23,430 nt of DNA from Deltaproteobacteria bacterium (lineage in GTDB: Bacteria; Desulfobacterota_B; Binatia; UBA9968): assembly GCA_005879255.1 (NCBI GenBank), contig VBKY01000094.1:1-23430 (forward strand), written 5' to 3'. How positions within the stretch are numbered: position 1 is the stretch's first letter; each line of letters starts with the position of its first letter. The notes under the pieces are model-generated. The model saw only the letters and a program-made list of their open reading frames with translations. It was not told where the DNA came from and did no database searches. Both the position numbers and the translations under genes were made by a program. Shown here in pieces: positions 1 through 8,025 of this stretch.

Positions 1-122
1 GTACGACGGGGAGAGGGAGCCTGATAGGAGGTGTTGGTCTATAGTGTGCCCGACGATTCGTCCTGCCCGGCGCCAAAGCGCTTTAGTGGTTGCCAAAAGC
101 TTTTCAAAACAAAATTTTAACG

Positions 123-1196
123 TTAGTTCCCCTTTGCCTTTCTCGCCGCCGCGATATCACCTTCGCTAAAGCGGTAAAATCTCACCGGATTGTCGTAGAG
201 CATCTTTCGTTTGAATCCATCGGACAAATCGTTGCGCGCCTTTAAGTGAGGCAGGTCGCCGCCGAATTGGTCGCGTTCGCGCTCGTGCGGGAAGTCGGAG
301 GCCCACATGATGACGTCGTCGCGAATCAAATCAGCGAGGTAGGGAGCAGTTCGCTCTTCGACTTCCATGGTGACGAAGATATTGCCCGACTTGAAAAACT
401 TGCTCGGCGGCGACTTCAAATTGGGCGCCAGGCGCGCGGCGAATTTTTCGTAGTCTTCTTCCATGCGATCCATCATGAACGGCACCCAGCCGGCGCCGGC
501 TTCGAGGTAGGCCACGCGGAGTTTCGGAAACTCTTGGAACACGCCCTGAAACATCATGTTGGTAATCTGTATGAACAAACCGACCGGATGCTCGAGCATA
601 TGCGCTTCCAAGAAACTCGCCACGCGATCGAGACCGAGATTTTGGCTAATGCCGCCATGGATGGTGAGCGGCACGTCGAGTCGCTGGGCTTCGTCGTAGA
701 TTTCGTGGAACACGGGCGAACCGTATAGTGGAGTCCTGTTATTGGTTACCGAGGGCAGGAGACCCGCAGAAAAGCCTAATTCTTTTACACAACGGCGCAA
801 TTCGGCAGCGGCGGCCTTCGGATCTTGTGGCGCGAGCAGGGCAACGCCTTTGAGGCGCGGCGATTGGCTGATGAAGCGGTCGTAGAGCCAGTCGTTGTAG
901 CCTTGCGCGATCGCCGAGGCCCACGCGGGCAATTGAATCATTCCCAAGGCGAGAGCGGAAGTCGGGTAAAGGACGGCGCAGTCGATGCCATGCTCGTTTT
1001 GAAAGCGAATCCACGCTTCGGCGTCGGGATCTTCGCGCTTGCCTTTGCGCGCGAGCCCGCGCTGCCAGCCGTCCGCGTCGAACATCGGCCAAGTGGAGTG
1101 CCAGTCCATCTCGGAAAAATTTCCTTTGATGTGGGCAAAGATATCCTTGTGATCTTCCATGATGTGCCCGTCTGCATCGATGACAAATGCCGCCAT
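123..1196 (-). CDS. Amidohydrolase family 2 protein (ACMSD-like metal-dependent hydrolase/decarboxylase)
   Basis: The 357-residue protein has the layout of the amidohydrolase-2 family, cytosolic TIM-barrel enzymes that hydrolyse or decarboxylate small acids using a metal. Visible motifs are D7-x-D9-x-H11 at the N-terminus, where many relatives have HxH, then VPLTIHGG with H180, a LEAGAGW stretch around 231-237, and WASDFPHERE with D301 as the likely metal-binding Asp. The DxDxH variant is common in this subfamily. The start is well supported: the sequence reads GGGAGG then CAACC before the ATG. It is the last gene of the minus-strand block that includes a Rieske oxygenase and a Pht5-like protein, so a role in breakdown of an aromatic-derived acid is plausible but inferred. 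Substrate unknown. Confidence 0.88.
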   Translation of the reverse strand: MAAFVIDADGHIMEDHKDIFAHIKGNFSEMDWHSTWPMFDADGWQRGLARKGKREDPDAEAWIRFQNEHGIDCAVLYPTSALALGMIQLPAWASAIAQGYNDWLYDRFISQSPRLKGVALLAPQDPKAAAAELRRCVKELGFSAGLLPSVTNNRTPLYGSPVFHEIYDEAQRLDVPLTIHGGISQNLGLDRVASFLEAHMLEHPVGLFIQITNMMFQGVFQEFPKLRVAYLEAGAGWVPFMMDRMEEDYEKFAARLAPNLKSPPSKFFKSGNIFVTMEVEERTAPYLADLIRDDVIMWASDFPHERERDQFGGDLPHLKARNDLSDGFKRKMLYDNPVRFYRFSEGDIAAARKAKGN

Positions 1197-1412
1197 GGTT
1201 GCCTCCCTGAGTTTCTTACTCAGAAATTGTAGACTTTAAGGTGGCGTTCTGAAAGCGGAGAAGAAAGATTCCTCGTCGGTCGAAATGACAACGCGTGGCC
1301 TTGTACTGTTGCGCGAGCGCAATCCGACTGACTGGTGCGCAAGCGCACCCTACGAAAACTTGGCTGGCGCTGAGCATGATACCTAGAAAATATTTCTCCG
1401 ACAGCAGCAACA
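1197..1412. repeat. Intergenic region with short palindromes
   Basis: No gene is seen. Two perfect short palindromes lie close together: TTGCGC-GA-GCGCAA (1309-1322) and GGTGCGC-AA-GCGCACC (1334-1349). The minus strand also reads TGTCATTTCGACC around 1278-1290, a word typical of dispersed intergenic repeats in many environmental genomes. It lies between the end of the substrate-binding protein gene and the start of the amidohydrolase gene, both transcribed leftward. It may act as a weak transcript terminator or be an inert repeat. Confidence 0.45.
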
Positions 1413-2420
1413 TTACTGCAGAAAAATCTTCTGGTACTCTTTCTTCCTTGTTTCAAAATCTTCTTTGCCGAATTGATACATCTGCACGAACTTGATCTTG
1501 TCAGCGTCCGGCAGCGGTGGATAAACCCCTTTACGGTTAACGAACTCGCCGGTGTTCGCCTGAATCCTCATGCTTTCCTCATCGAGGAAGAAGTCGATAA
1601 ACGCTTTACCGGCACTGGGTCTCGGCGCCTTAGCCGCCAGGCTGATGTACTGTCCATCGCCCAGCATCGTGTAGTCGCGCACATAGTCGAGGTTTGCGCC
1701 TTGTTTGTTATAGGTGAGGACGAAGCGAACGAAAGTGATGCCGATCGGTGTTTCGCCGGTGCCGACACGGTCGGCGGCGGGAACGATGGACTCGACAAAA
1801 ATTGGTTTGGCAGCAGCGAGATCGCGGATGAATTTTTCGGCGCGGTTCTTGGGCATAAGCTTGTCCAGACTGGCGAGCCACTGAGTCGTCAGTGTGTGAT
1901 TTACTGGATGTGGCATGACGAGCTTGCCGCGGTATTCCGGCTTCACGATATCTTCGAGAGTTTTAGGTGCCTCGGATGCCTTGATGCCGGCTTTATTGTA
2001 AATGACGCCATATAAAATGTTTCGATAACGCGCGCCGAGGTTCGGATCGATCGCATCCTTGGCGAAACCCTTGAGCAACGGTGATTCGTATTTGGTGAAA
2101 GCTCCTTCTTTGAACATGAGGTGCATATGATCGCCCGTTGTTGCGACAGCGTCGAACAGCGGTTTGCCGACGCGATGCTCGCCTAGAACGCGGTCAATAA
2201 CTTCGGTCGAACCGCCGCGCCAGTATTCCATCTGCAGGCCAGTCTTTGTTTCAAAGGCTTTTTTGAGTGCGTCGGCGGTGAACGTTTCCATGGAAGTGTA
2301 AAGGGTGACTTTGCCGCCTTCCTTTTTCGCGGCCTCAATGAGTTGCGTGCTTTGCGCCGACGCGTGTTGAGTAAAAAGAATAAGCAACAATCCGACTAAG
2401 GAAGCAGACATCCTACGCAT
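1413..2420 (-). CDS. Extracellular solute-binding protein, type 2 periplasmic-binding fold (Fe/spermidine-type family 1)
   Basis: The 335-residue precursor has a Sec signal peptide (MRRMS, then a hydrophobic core LVGLLLILF, likely cut after HASA near residue 22). The mature protein begins GGKVTLYTSMETF, the first strand typical of iron or family-1 solute-binding proteins such as FbpA/AfuA relatives, followed by the lobe-crossing region around DAVATTGDHMH. It would bind a small anion or metal complex in the periplasm. The tyrosine pair used by FbpA for iron is not obvious, so iron specificity is not supported. AAGGA lies 10 nt before the ATG. No permease or ATPase genes are adjacent. Its position next to the amidohydrolase suggests uptake or sensing of that enzyme's substrate, which is inference. 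Confidence 0.85.
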   Translation of the reverse strand: MRRMSASLVGLLLILFTQHASAQSTQLIEAAKKEGGKVTLYTSMETFTADALKKAFETKTGLQMEYWRGGSTEVIDRVLGEHRVGKPLFDAVATTGDHMHLMFKEGAFTKYESPLLKGFAKDAIDPNLGARYRNILYGVIYNKAGIKASEAPKTLEDIVKPEYRGKLVMPHPVNHTLTTQWLASLDKLMPKNRAEKFIRDLAAAKPIFVESIVPAADRVGTGETPIGITFVRFVLTYNKQGANLDYVRDYTMLGDGQYISLAAKAPRPSAGKAFIDFFLDEESMRIQANTGEFVNRKGVYPPLPDADKIKFVQMYQFGKEDFETRKKEYQKIFLQ

Positions 2421-2544
2421 GGGTGAGATTCCTTCCTCGCGATTCCGCGGATGAACCGAAGCCGCAAGCTAATGCTGAGTTATATGGTACGGATTATTGG
2501 CGGTCAAGGTTGGTTCGGCAATCGGTATATTCCCGCTCGCTAAG

Positions 2545-2644
2545 AAAAATCTCCCCTTAGTCTCCCCGTTTTTATCAAAGGCGGGAATTTGCCAGACAAA
2601 GACCACTCCCCTCGTTTTTATCAAAGGGGGCCAGGGGAGATTTT
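2545..2644. repeat. MITE-like inverted repeat
   Basis: A 100-bp non-coding element has perfect 12-bp terminal inverted repeats: AAAATCTCCCCT at 2546-2557 and AGGGGAGATTTT at 2633-2644. Inside are two direct copies of GTTTTTATCAAAG (from 2569 and 2614), each followed by a G-rich run. Elements of this AAATCTCCCCT type are widely dispersed in environmental bacterial genomes. It lies between two substrate-binding protein genes. A further perfect palindrome, CAAGGCGCGCCTTG, follows at 2661-2674. Confidence 0.6.
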
Positions 2645-2711
2645 GGACAAGTGTGGGGGACAAGGCGCGCCTTGCCCTACAATGATCGTGGTGCGCTTGC
2701 TGCAAGTTGCG

Positions 2712-3698
2712 TCAATTTTTGCCGGACAAGCGTTTGAAGAAACCCTCGCGTTCCAACTCGTCGACAATGCTTTCGTCGAGGTATTTGCCGATGTTCATGT
2801 CGACTTTCACGGCGGGATTGCGCTGCGCGATGATTTCCAACGTATTGCGTAATCCTTCGTGCGATACACGCGTGGGAAAAGCGAAGCTCTTGGCAAAGTA
2901 ATCGTAAGTTTCCTCGAGGCCCTTGGGGTTCTTGAATCTCAACCGCTTCGACAATACTGCCAGTCCTTTGTCTTTCTGATTCATAAACTGGTAGGTGCCT
3001 TCGGCATAAGCCTGCTGGAAGCGTTTTATCGTGTCGTGATTTTTTTCAAAGAACGAGCGCCGCGCGACCATGACATTCATCGGAAACGATGTTCCTTTGA
3101 CATCAGGCATTTTCACTAACTCGTGCATGCCCAACCGCAGGGCTTCGTTGATGTCAGGATAAGACAGCATCGTTCCGTCGATCGCTTTAGCGGAAAGCGC
3201 GACAATGCGAGCGGCTGAATCTCCGGCGGGAAAAATGGTCACCGACTGGCGCGGAATATTCCACGCCTTGAGAGCGAGAAATGTGGCGGTTTCGACCGCG
3301 CCGCCCACGGCCAGAGTGCCGATCTTCTTGCCGGCGAGATCTTCGGGTTTGCGGATCTCCTTCTGTGTGACAAAACTGTAAGGAAAATTGTTCAGGGTTC
3401 CGGAGAACATGACGAGATCCGCCCCCTGATTGATCGCGTTGACGCCGGTGGCCGCATCGATCTGGGCAAAGTGGATGCTGCCGCTCAGTACAGCTTGAAT
3501 TTGACGGACGGAGCCGGGGACGAGCACAACGTCGCCTTTGAAGCCATACTTGTCGAACAACCCGAGGTCCTTGGGCGCCCAAACCGGCGCTTGAAAGCCA
3601 GCGAAACCGGCGTAAGCGACGAGATAAGTCTCTTGCGCAGCGAGGTTCGGTGGCAAAAGCAGCAGAAGAAGGACGGTATACAACCATCTTACGAACAT
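2712..3698 (-). CDS. ABC transporter substrate-binding protein (NMT1/SsuA-like)
   Basis: The 328-residue protein starts with a signal peptide (hydrophobic core LYTVLLLLLLPP, likely cut after NLAA near residue 21). The mature region has the NMT1/THI5-like pattern: AYAGFAGFQAPVWAPKDLGLFDKYGF, then a VLSGSIHFAQID segment, DLAGKKIGTLAVGG at the hinge, and a C-terminal helix ending in LEREGFFKRL. Such proteins bind small organic anions (sulfonates, taurine, nitrate, pyrimidine precursors) in the periplasm. The start is firm: GGAGG lies 9 nt before ATG. There is no linked permease or ATPase. Ligand unknown; the neighbouring Rieske and aldolase genes hint at an aromatic acid. Confidence 0.88.
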   Translation of the reverse strand: MFVRWLYTVLLLLLLPPNLAAQETYLVAYAGFAGFQAPVWAPKDLGLFDKYGFKGDVVLVPGSVRQIQAVLSGSIHFAQIDAATGVNAINQGADLVMFSGTLNNFPYSFVTQKEIRKPEDLAGKKIGTLAVGGAVETATFLALKAWNIPRQSVTIFPAGDSAARIVALSAKAIDGTMLSYPDINEALRLGMHELVKMPDVKGTSFPMNVMVARRSFFEKNHDTIKRFQQAYAEGTYQFMNQKDKGLAVLSKRLRFKNPKGLEETYDYFAKSFAFPTRVSHEGLRNTLEIIAQRNPAVKVDMNIGKYLDESIVDELEREGFFKRLSGKN

Positions 3699-3781
3699 CG
3701 TCAGGCGCCTCCGATTTCGGTTTGGATCATTGACTAATTGCTGTGGATGGGTTTTCTGCCGAAATAACTTTTAAGGTTTTA

Positions 3782-3810
3782 GGTGGCCACTTTCAGCTTA
3801 CGTGGCCACC
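3782..3810 (-). terminator. Hairpin after the aldolase gene, possible terminator
   Basis: A perfect 9-bp inverted repeat, GGTGGCCAC (3782-3790) and GTGGCCACC (3802-3810), encloses an 11-nt loop. On the minus strand it comes 32 nt after the stop of the class II aldolase gene and before the substrate-binding protein gene. The following bases (TAAAACCTTAAAAG) are A/T-rich but lack a clear T run, so termination is only possible. The adjacent words CGGAAATCCGAAAC resemble the AAATCCGAAA element near 12.7 kb. Confidence 0.4.
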
Positions 3811-3841
3811 CGAAACCCAAGATCGGAAATCCGAAACCGTT

Positions 3842-4621
3842 TTACGTCCATCCCCGTGTCCAGCGCTCGCCCTTCTTGACCTTGTCCGCGTAGTAATTCC
3901 AATCGGCGGAGTGAAAAACCTCGTCCCTTGGTCGGCGGAAAAGTTTTTCTCGGCTGCCGGTCAGCGTTTGGATCGATTCAGCGCTCGGTCCTTGATATCC
4001 ATGCAGGCGCGCGATGGCCATGATTTTTGCCGTACGCTCCATATAGAGCGCATTGATACAGGCCTCATCGATCGTCGCGCCCACCGTGACGATACCGTGG
4101 CCTTTGATCATGATGGCTGAAGCCTCCCCCAAGGCCTTGGCCAAGGCGGCGCCTTCGGATTCGTCGAGGATGTAGATGGGGTGCGGAAAGATCGGCGTGC
4201 CTCCTTTGAAACGGGAGGACTGCATATGCACCCAATCGACCGGTTGTTCCGCCAGGCTCAACGCGACGCACATGGAGGCGTGACAATGGACGGCGGCGTT
4301 GGCGTCCGGTCGGGCCTTGAAAATTTCCGTATAGATGACCGACTCGCGCGGAATCGTGCCGGGTCCCGAAAGTTTTTTGAGCGAATAATCGAAATGAACC
4401 AGCCAGTTTTTTTGCGTGCCTTCGAGATGGCGGAACATTTGGACGGCGATCCCTTTGTTGTCCGGCAGTCGCACACCGACGTGGCCCCAGAGGTCGCCGA
4501 TTTCCCACTCGAGAATCTTTGCGGCGATCCGCAGTTCTTCTTCAGCGCGGCGAACCGCGGCGCGCGCGCTCGGCTTAGGCGATTTTTTCGACTTCGTCAC
4601 TTTGTTGCTCCGAGTTGCCAT
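3842..4621 (-). CDS. Class II aldolase/adducin family protein
   Basis: A 259-residue protein of the class II aldolase/adducin fold, zinc enzymes that cleave or decarboxylate hydroxy-acids and sugar phosphates. Zinc ligands are visible as H112-x-H114 in AAVHCHASM and H175 in MIKGHGIVTVG; GHVGVRLPD near residue 46 matches the N-terminal substrate loop. The first 20 residues are very basic (Lys/Arg/Ser) and unlikely to be structured. The frame is open further upstream (to 4789) inside the Rieske gene, but the ATG at 4621, with AAGG 10 nt before it, gives the normal family length and is preferred. It follows the Rieske gene by about 30 nt in the same direction. The family includes 3,4-dihydroxyphthalate decarboxylase (PhtC-like), which would fit the neighbourhood; that assignment is inference. 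Confidence 0.82.
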   Translation of the reverse strand: MATRSNKVTKSKKSPKPSARAAVRRAEEELRIAAKILEWEIGDLWGHVGVRLPDNKGIAVQMFRHLEGTQKNWLVHFDYSLKKLSGPGTIPRESVIYTEIFKARPDANAAVHCHASMCVALSLAEQPVDWVHMQSSRFKGGTPIFPHPIYILDESEGAALAKALGEASAIMIKGHGIVTVGATIDEACINALYMERTAKIMAIARLHGYQGPSAESIQTLTGSREKLFRRPRDEVFHSADWNYYADKVKKGERWTRGWT

Positions 4622-4650
4622 GCGTGAAATGCCTTGACCTTCTCCTACAA

Positions 4651-5934
4651 CTACGATGCTGCTTTGCGCCGCGCCGCGTATGATGACGGGTTTTCGAGTT
4701 TGGCCGACGCCGTCAGGTAATCGAAGTGCTGCCGCCAAGGCACGTTGCGAGGCAACAGGTGGGCGAAACAATCGATGTGCGGAAACCAATTTAGCTCCAT
4801 GTCCCGCACGACATGGGGCGGCTCTTTGCCGGTTTGGAGTTCCTTGACGCTGGTCAAGAGGAATTTGCGCACAGCGATCACGGCTTTATCGCTCACGCCG
4901 AGATGCTCCTTGCTGCGATCGAATATCGGCCCCATGCTCTCGGTGGCGCAGCCATCGTGATTGAGAAAATCTTCGATGCCGGTGAAGTTCACCGTCCTTT
5001 GCATTTGCCGATCTTGCAGATAATTATTGCGCGCATTGCGGATGCGCGTGTAGTCGGGAAGGATCTGCTTGCGCCGGTGCACCTCGTCGTCCTGTACCGT
5101 GCGGTCGCGGCGAAAACCGATGTCGTAGCGCCAGCAATGGGTATCGTCGGCCGGCACATAGGTGTGGATTTCGTAGCCTTCGAGCTCGTTGGTCGGTCTG
5201 CCGGCGGGAACGCAACCATAAACCGGCATCACGAAGGCGGAAAAGCGGACGTAATGTTGATTATCGGCGTCCCGCGTCGCGATCAGGCGCACGCCGAAGT
5301 CGGTGTCTTCGGTTTCATAAGCCGGCGATGTATCGCTCTTGTAGAGCCACTGACTACGCTCGTTGCTGAACGCGCGATGGAGAAACGAAAGATGGGAAGA
5401 ATCGCACTCGCCTTCGAGGCCCTGGAGATAATTGCATTCCAGCAAACACTTCGTCACGTAGGTATACTCAAGCGGCACCTGAGTCCATTCGTAATTAGGA
5501 AACAGCGGCAACTTGGCGCGCGGGCCGAGATAAGCGTAGATGACGCCATTCGTTTCATGAGTTGGATACGCGGTGTGATGTAGCTTTTTTCTGAAATCGC
5601 TGTCGGCCGGTTCCGCCGGCGTGTCCAGTACGTTGCCCTCGACGTCATATTTCCAACCGTGGTAGATGCAGCGCAAACCACATTCTTCATTGCGCCCAAA
5701 GAAAAGCGAGGTGCCGCGATGGGCGCAGTGCTCGCCGATGACACCGATACGGCCCTGAGTATCTCGGAAAGCGACCAATTCCTCGCCCAACAGTTTTACC
5801 CGCACGGGGGGGCAGTCAGGCCCGGGAATTTCTTCCGACAGCAGCGCAGGAACCCAGTAGCGCCGGATCAAATCTCCCATCGGCGTGCCGGGAGTTGTTC
5901 GAGTAAGAAGTTCATTGTCCTCTTTGGATAACAT
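4651..5934 (-). CDS. Rieske [2Fe-2S] ring-hydroxylating oxygenase, phthalate 4,5-dioxygenase-like
   Basis: This 427-residue oxygenase subunit would hydroxylate an aromatic ring with O2 and electrons from a separate reductase. The Rieske cluster ligands are C70-x-H72 (HCAHRG) and C89-x2-H92 (CIYHGWKYD). The mononuclear iron site is D178-x2-H181-x4-H186 in GECDSSHLSFLHR. The opening NELLTRTTPGTPMGDLIRRYW and the phrase FFGRNEECGLRC are characteristic of the phthalate 4,5-dioxygenase (Pht3/OphA2) branch. A GTG three codons upstream (5943) is an alternative start, but AAGGG sits better for the ATG at 5934. It is followed closely by the class II aldolase gene. No ferredoxin or reductase gene is in the window, so electrons must come from elsewhere. 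The exact substrate cannot be read from the sequence. Confidence 0.9.
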   Translation of the reverse strand: MLSKEDNELLTRTTPGTPMGDLIRRYWVPALLSEEIPGPDCPPVRVKLLGEELVAFRDTQGRIGVIGEHCAHRGTSLFFGRNEECGLRCIYHGWKYDVEGNVLDTPAEPADSDFRKKLHHTAYPTHETNGVIYAYLGPRAKLPLFPNYEWTQVPLEYTYVTKCLLECNYLQGLEGECDSSHLSFLHRAFSNERSQWLYKSDTSPAYETEDTDFGVRLIATRDADNQHYVRFSAFVMPVYGCVPAGRPTNELEGYEIHTYVPADDTHCWRYDIGFRRDRTVQDDEVHRRKQILPDYTRIRNARNNYLQDRQMQRTVNFTGIEDFLNHDGCATESMGPIFDRSKEHLGVSDKAVIAVRKFLLTSVKELQTGKEPPHVVRDMELNWFPHIDCFAHLLPRNVPWRQHFDYLTASAKLENPSSYAARRKAAS

Positions 5935-6022
5935 AGGGGTCACCCTTATTTTTTTGTTTTCAGCCGGGGCAAATATTAAAATCTTTCACTTCATTTGAAC
6001 TGCTCAAGCTCTTCAATATCAA

Positions 6023-6994
6023 TTATGTATCCAGTGTGCCAGAAGCAAAGATATCGGCATAAGACGGCGCCGTGTGGATCATGCCTTGTTCGACATTGTA
6101 CTTGATGAACGCGTCGATGGTGCTTTTGTTAGCTTTGAGTCCGTACTTCCAGGGATCGCCCCAGGTCTTGATTTGTTCTTTCATTCTCTCTCGTAGGTAC
6201 ACTACGGAGAATCCACCGCGGTCGCTCAGCACATCGTCGCAGGCGATCTCTTTGGCTTTTTCAAAGGCGGCGTAAAATTTGGCAGCGAGATCGGGGCGTT
6301 CGCGATCGAGCTTGCGGCTCATCACGATCATGTGCACGGGGGTGAAAATACCGGTCTCGCGGTAGAGCTGCTCGTCTACTTGCACGTAATCTGGAAACAG
6401 CCGCCTGACCTCGGGATGGTTCTCCAGATTTTCGAACATCTTGGTGTCCGAAATGTCCGTGATGATCGCGTCCAGCTCGCCGGCGATGAGACGTTGCGAC
6501 ATATTTTTGGTGTCGTCGACGTAAGTAATTTTAGCTTCTGAGTCATGGATGGGAAATACCTCTTTTGCCTGCAAAACCCATTGGACGGTTGAAAAGTCGA
6601 CGCCGTAGCGCTGACGCAATAGGCCTCGTGCCCACACGGTGAGCGCGGTCCGATAGGTGCGCGATCCGACGCGTTTCTTTTCCAGATCCTTGGGCGAGCT
6701 AATTTCGGCATCGACATGACAGAAGATCAGCTGATAGACGGGCTTGCGCTTAGAAAAAACCGGCAAGCCGATGATTTCCCATCCCGCTTCGATGGCGGGC
6801 AGAAAGTAACCGATGTTGAGATCGCACAGGCCAAAGTCGCCGGCTTTCATCTTAGGATCTTCTTTGTTGATCATCGACGAGGTCCTTACCGGATTCAGTT
6901 TCACGCCGTCGATGGGCACCCGGCCTTCGAGGAGCGGCAGGGTGATATCATAGCGCATGACGGGGAATTCGATTTCGAGAATCTCCGTAGTCAT
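6023..6994 (-). CDS. 4,5-dihydroxyphthalate decarboxylase-like protein (Pht5 family, solute-binding fold)
   Basis: A 323-residue protein without a signal peptide, resembling Pht5-type 4,5-dihydroxyphthalate decarboxylases, which share the type 2 solute-binding-protein fold but act in the cytosol. The opening RYDITLPLLEGRVPIDGVKL and the downstream GDFGLCDLNIGYFLPAI, FSKRKPVYQLIFCHVD and KKRVGSRTYRTALTVWARG segments follow that family in order and length (Pht5 is about 329 residues). The start is ambiguous: an in-frame TTG (7006) and ATGs at 6997 and 6994 are clustered, and GAGAG just upstream favours an ATG. It lies upstream of the Rieske gene in the same direction, matching hydroxylation then decarboxylation of a phthalate-like acid. 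Many such homologues are labelled ABC substrate-binding proteins; activity is unproven. Confidence 0.8.
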   Translation of the reverse strand: MTTEILEIEFPVMRYDITLPLLEGRVPIDGVKLNPVRTSSMINKEDPKMKAGDFGLCDLNIGYFLPAIEAGWEIIGLPVFSKRKPVYQLIFCHVDAEISSPKDLEKKRVGSRTYRTALTVWARGLLRQRYGVDFSTVQWVLQAKEVFPIHDSEAKITYVDDTKNMSQRLIAGELDAIITDISDTKMFENLENHPEVRRLFPDYVQVDEQLYRETGIFTPVHMIVMSRKLDRERPDLAAKFYAAFEKAKEIACDDVLSDRGGFSVVYLRERMKEQIKTWGDPWKYGLKANKSTIDAFIKYNVEQGMIHTAPSYADIFASGTLDT

Positions 6995-7558
6995 CATTTC
7001 TCTCAATTCTCAGATGGTAGTTAGGCAAGCGTAGAATTGCGCGGACCCGGCTTTACTGTCAAGTGATTCGGGCCAGGAATTTCGCGGTACCAAGTTACAT
7101 CCAAATTGATTCTGCATGCTTAATTCGTCGAATGATCCTAGGATTGGGATGACTTAGCGCGATCGACCTATTGTCGAAGCATGCATCTACTCTGATGCGC
7201 TGAAGCTTGCTGCGTCTACTCGACGGCACGTGCAACAGACTGTGGCATCTCAGCGAGGCGAAAACCGTTCATCATTGCTGACCATTTACTGCCAAGAAAG
7301 TGAAAGTGACGGCTTCTGCTTGGTCATGATGTTTAGTCGTCGTAGGTCCGGTCCTGATTGATTGGGGCACAAAAATGTAAACGGTGGACACTCCGGGCCA
7401 GTCGACTTGTTCGATGGGCCGCTCAGCTCAATACTTACTCGTCGCAATTCCATTAAATATCAACATGTTGACAGAAGCTCAATCGATCTTTGGTTTTGGC
7501 ATATCGATTGCTGCATGACACTCCGTCGCGCTGTAAACAAACGACAGAGAGGGACAAA
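6995..7558. other. Long intergenic region between divergent genes
   Basis: About 560 bases separate the leftward Pht5-like gene from the rightward zinc-finger gene. No convincing coding region is present on either strand. Both flanking promoters should lie here. A TTGACA hexamer occurs at 7468-7473, but no good -10 is found at the usual spacing (TGGTTT follows after 17 nt), so I do not call a promoter. No repeat family seen elsewhere in the window is evident. Confidence 0.5.
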
Positions 7559-7759
7559 ATGGAACCAGAGATAAGTAACCATTACCATGAGATCCAGTAT
7601 GCAAAGGAGACCTTCCACGCGGCGATGTGTCATCGCTGCGGAGCAAAGATGTTTCCCGCCGACTTGCTCGAAGCCCACATGGATCGTCATGAATTGAAAG
7701 ACATGTATCTTCAGAGCGAACTGAAGAAGCTTCAATACTCGATGAACAGAATGAGATAA
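7559..7759 (+). CDS. Small C2H2-type zinc-finger protein
   Basis: A 66-residue protein carrying one classical zinc-finger pattern, C-x2-C-x12-H-x3-H, in the segment CHRCGAKMFPADLLEAHMDRH (first Cys near residue 24), followed by a charged helix rich in Lys, Glu and Leu. The ATG at 7559 is preceded by AGAGAGGG and ACAA, a good ribosome binding site; in-frame codons further upstream have no such support. C2H2 fingers are uncommon in bacteria; the best-known ones are Ros/MucR regulators, which have a different Cys-x2-Cys-x9-His spacing and are longer. This protein may bind nucleic acid or a partner protein. It stands alone, with a strong hairpin about 90 nt downstream. Function unknown. Confidence 0.72.
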   Translation: MEPEISNHYHEIQYAKETFHAAMCHRCGAKMFPADLLEAHMDRHELKDMYLQSELKKLQYSMNRMR

Positions 7760-7846
7760 ATTCTTAAGATCGCCGGGCTCGGCAAAAATGTTCCCGAGCG
7801 CAACCGTGAACTCTCCTCCTCGGTTCATGATTGCGGCTATCACCCC

Positions 7847-7873
7847 AGGGTGTCCCCGACGAGGGGACACCCT
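7847..7873 (+). terminator. Perfect 11-bp hairpin, probable terminator of the zinc-finger gene
   Basis: AGGGTGTCCCC (7847-7857), loop GACGA, then GGGGACACCCT (7863-7873) form a perfect 11-bp stem. The tail TTCTCC is only weakly T-rich, so it may be an imperfect intrinsic terminator or a stabilising 3' structure. It lies 88 nt after the zinc-finger stop and 150 nt before the dehydrogenase start. Confidence 0.5.
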
Positions 7874-8025
7874 TTCTCCAAAAAAAACATTCGAATCCCC
7901 GCGCCATTGGATTAATTCAATTATCCGCGACTCGCTCGGTCAGCTCAGTGATCTCAGTCCGCAGCACGCGGCTCGTTTGACAACGAGACCGTGCCTTGTT
8001 AGCGAGATTTTGTCCCGGAGGAAAA

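Noticed and set aside
4622..4789. Longer N-terminus for the class II aldolase overlapping the Rieske gene
   Set aside because: The extra 56 residues lie in the coding end of the Rieske gene, lack family similarity, and the ATG at 4621 has a ribosome site and gives normal length.
4813..5583. 256-codon plus-strand frame opposite the Rieske oxygenase gene
   Set aside because: The minus strand encodes all Rieske and iron ligands; the antisense frame has no recognisable motif or ribosome site.
7468..7496. Sigma-70 promoter from TTGACA upstream of the zinc-finger gene
   Set aside because: The hexamer is perfect, but the position 17 nt later is TGGTTT, a poor -10, so the match may be chance.
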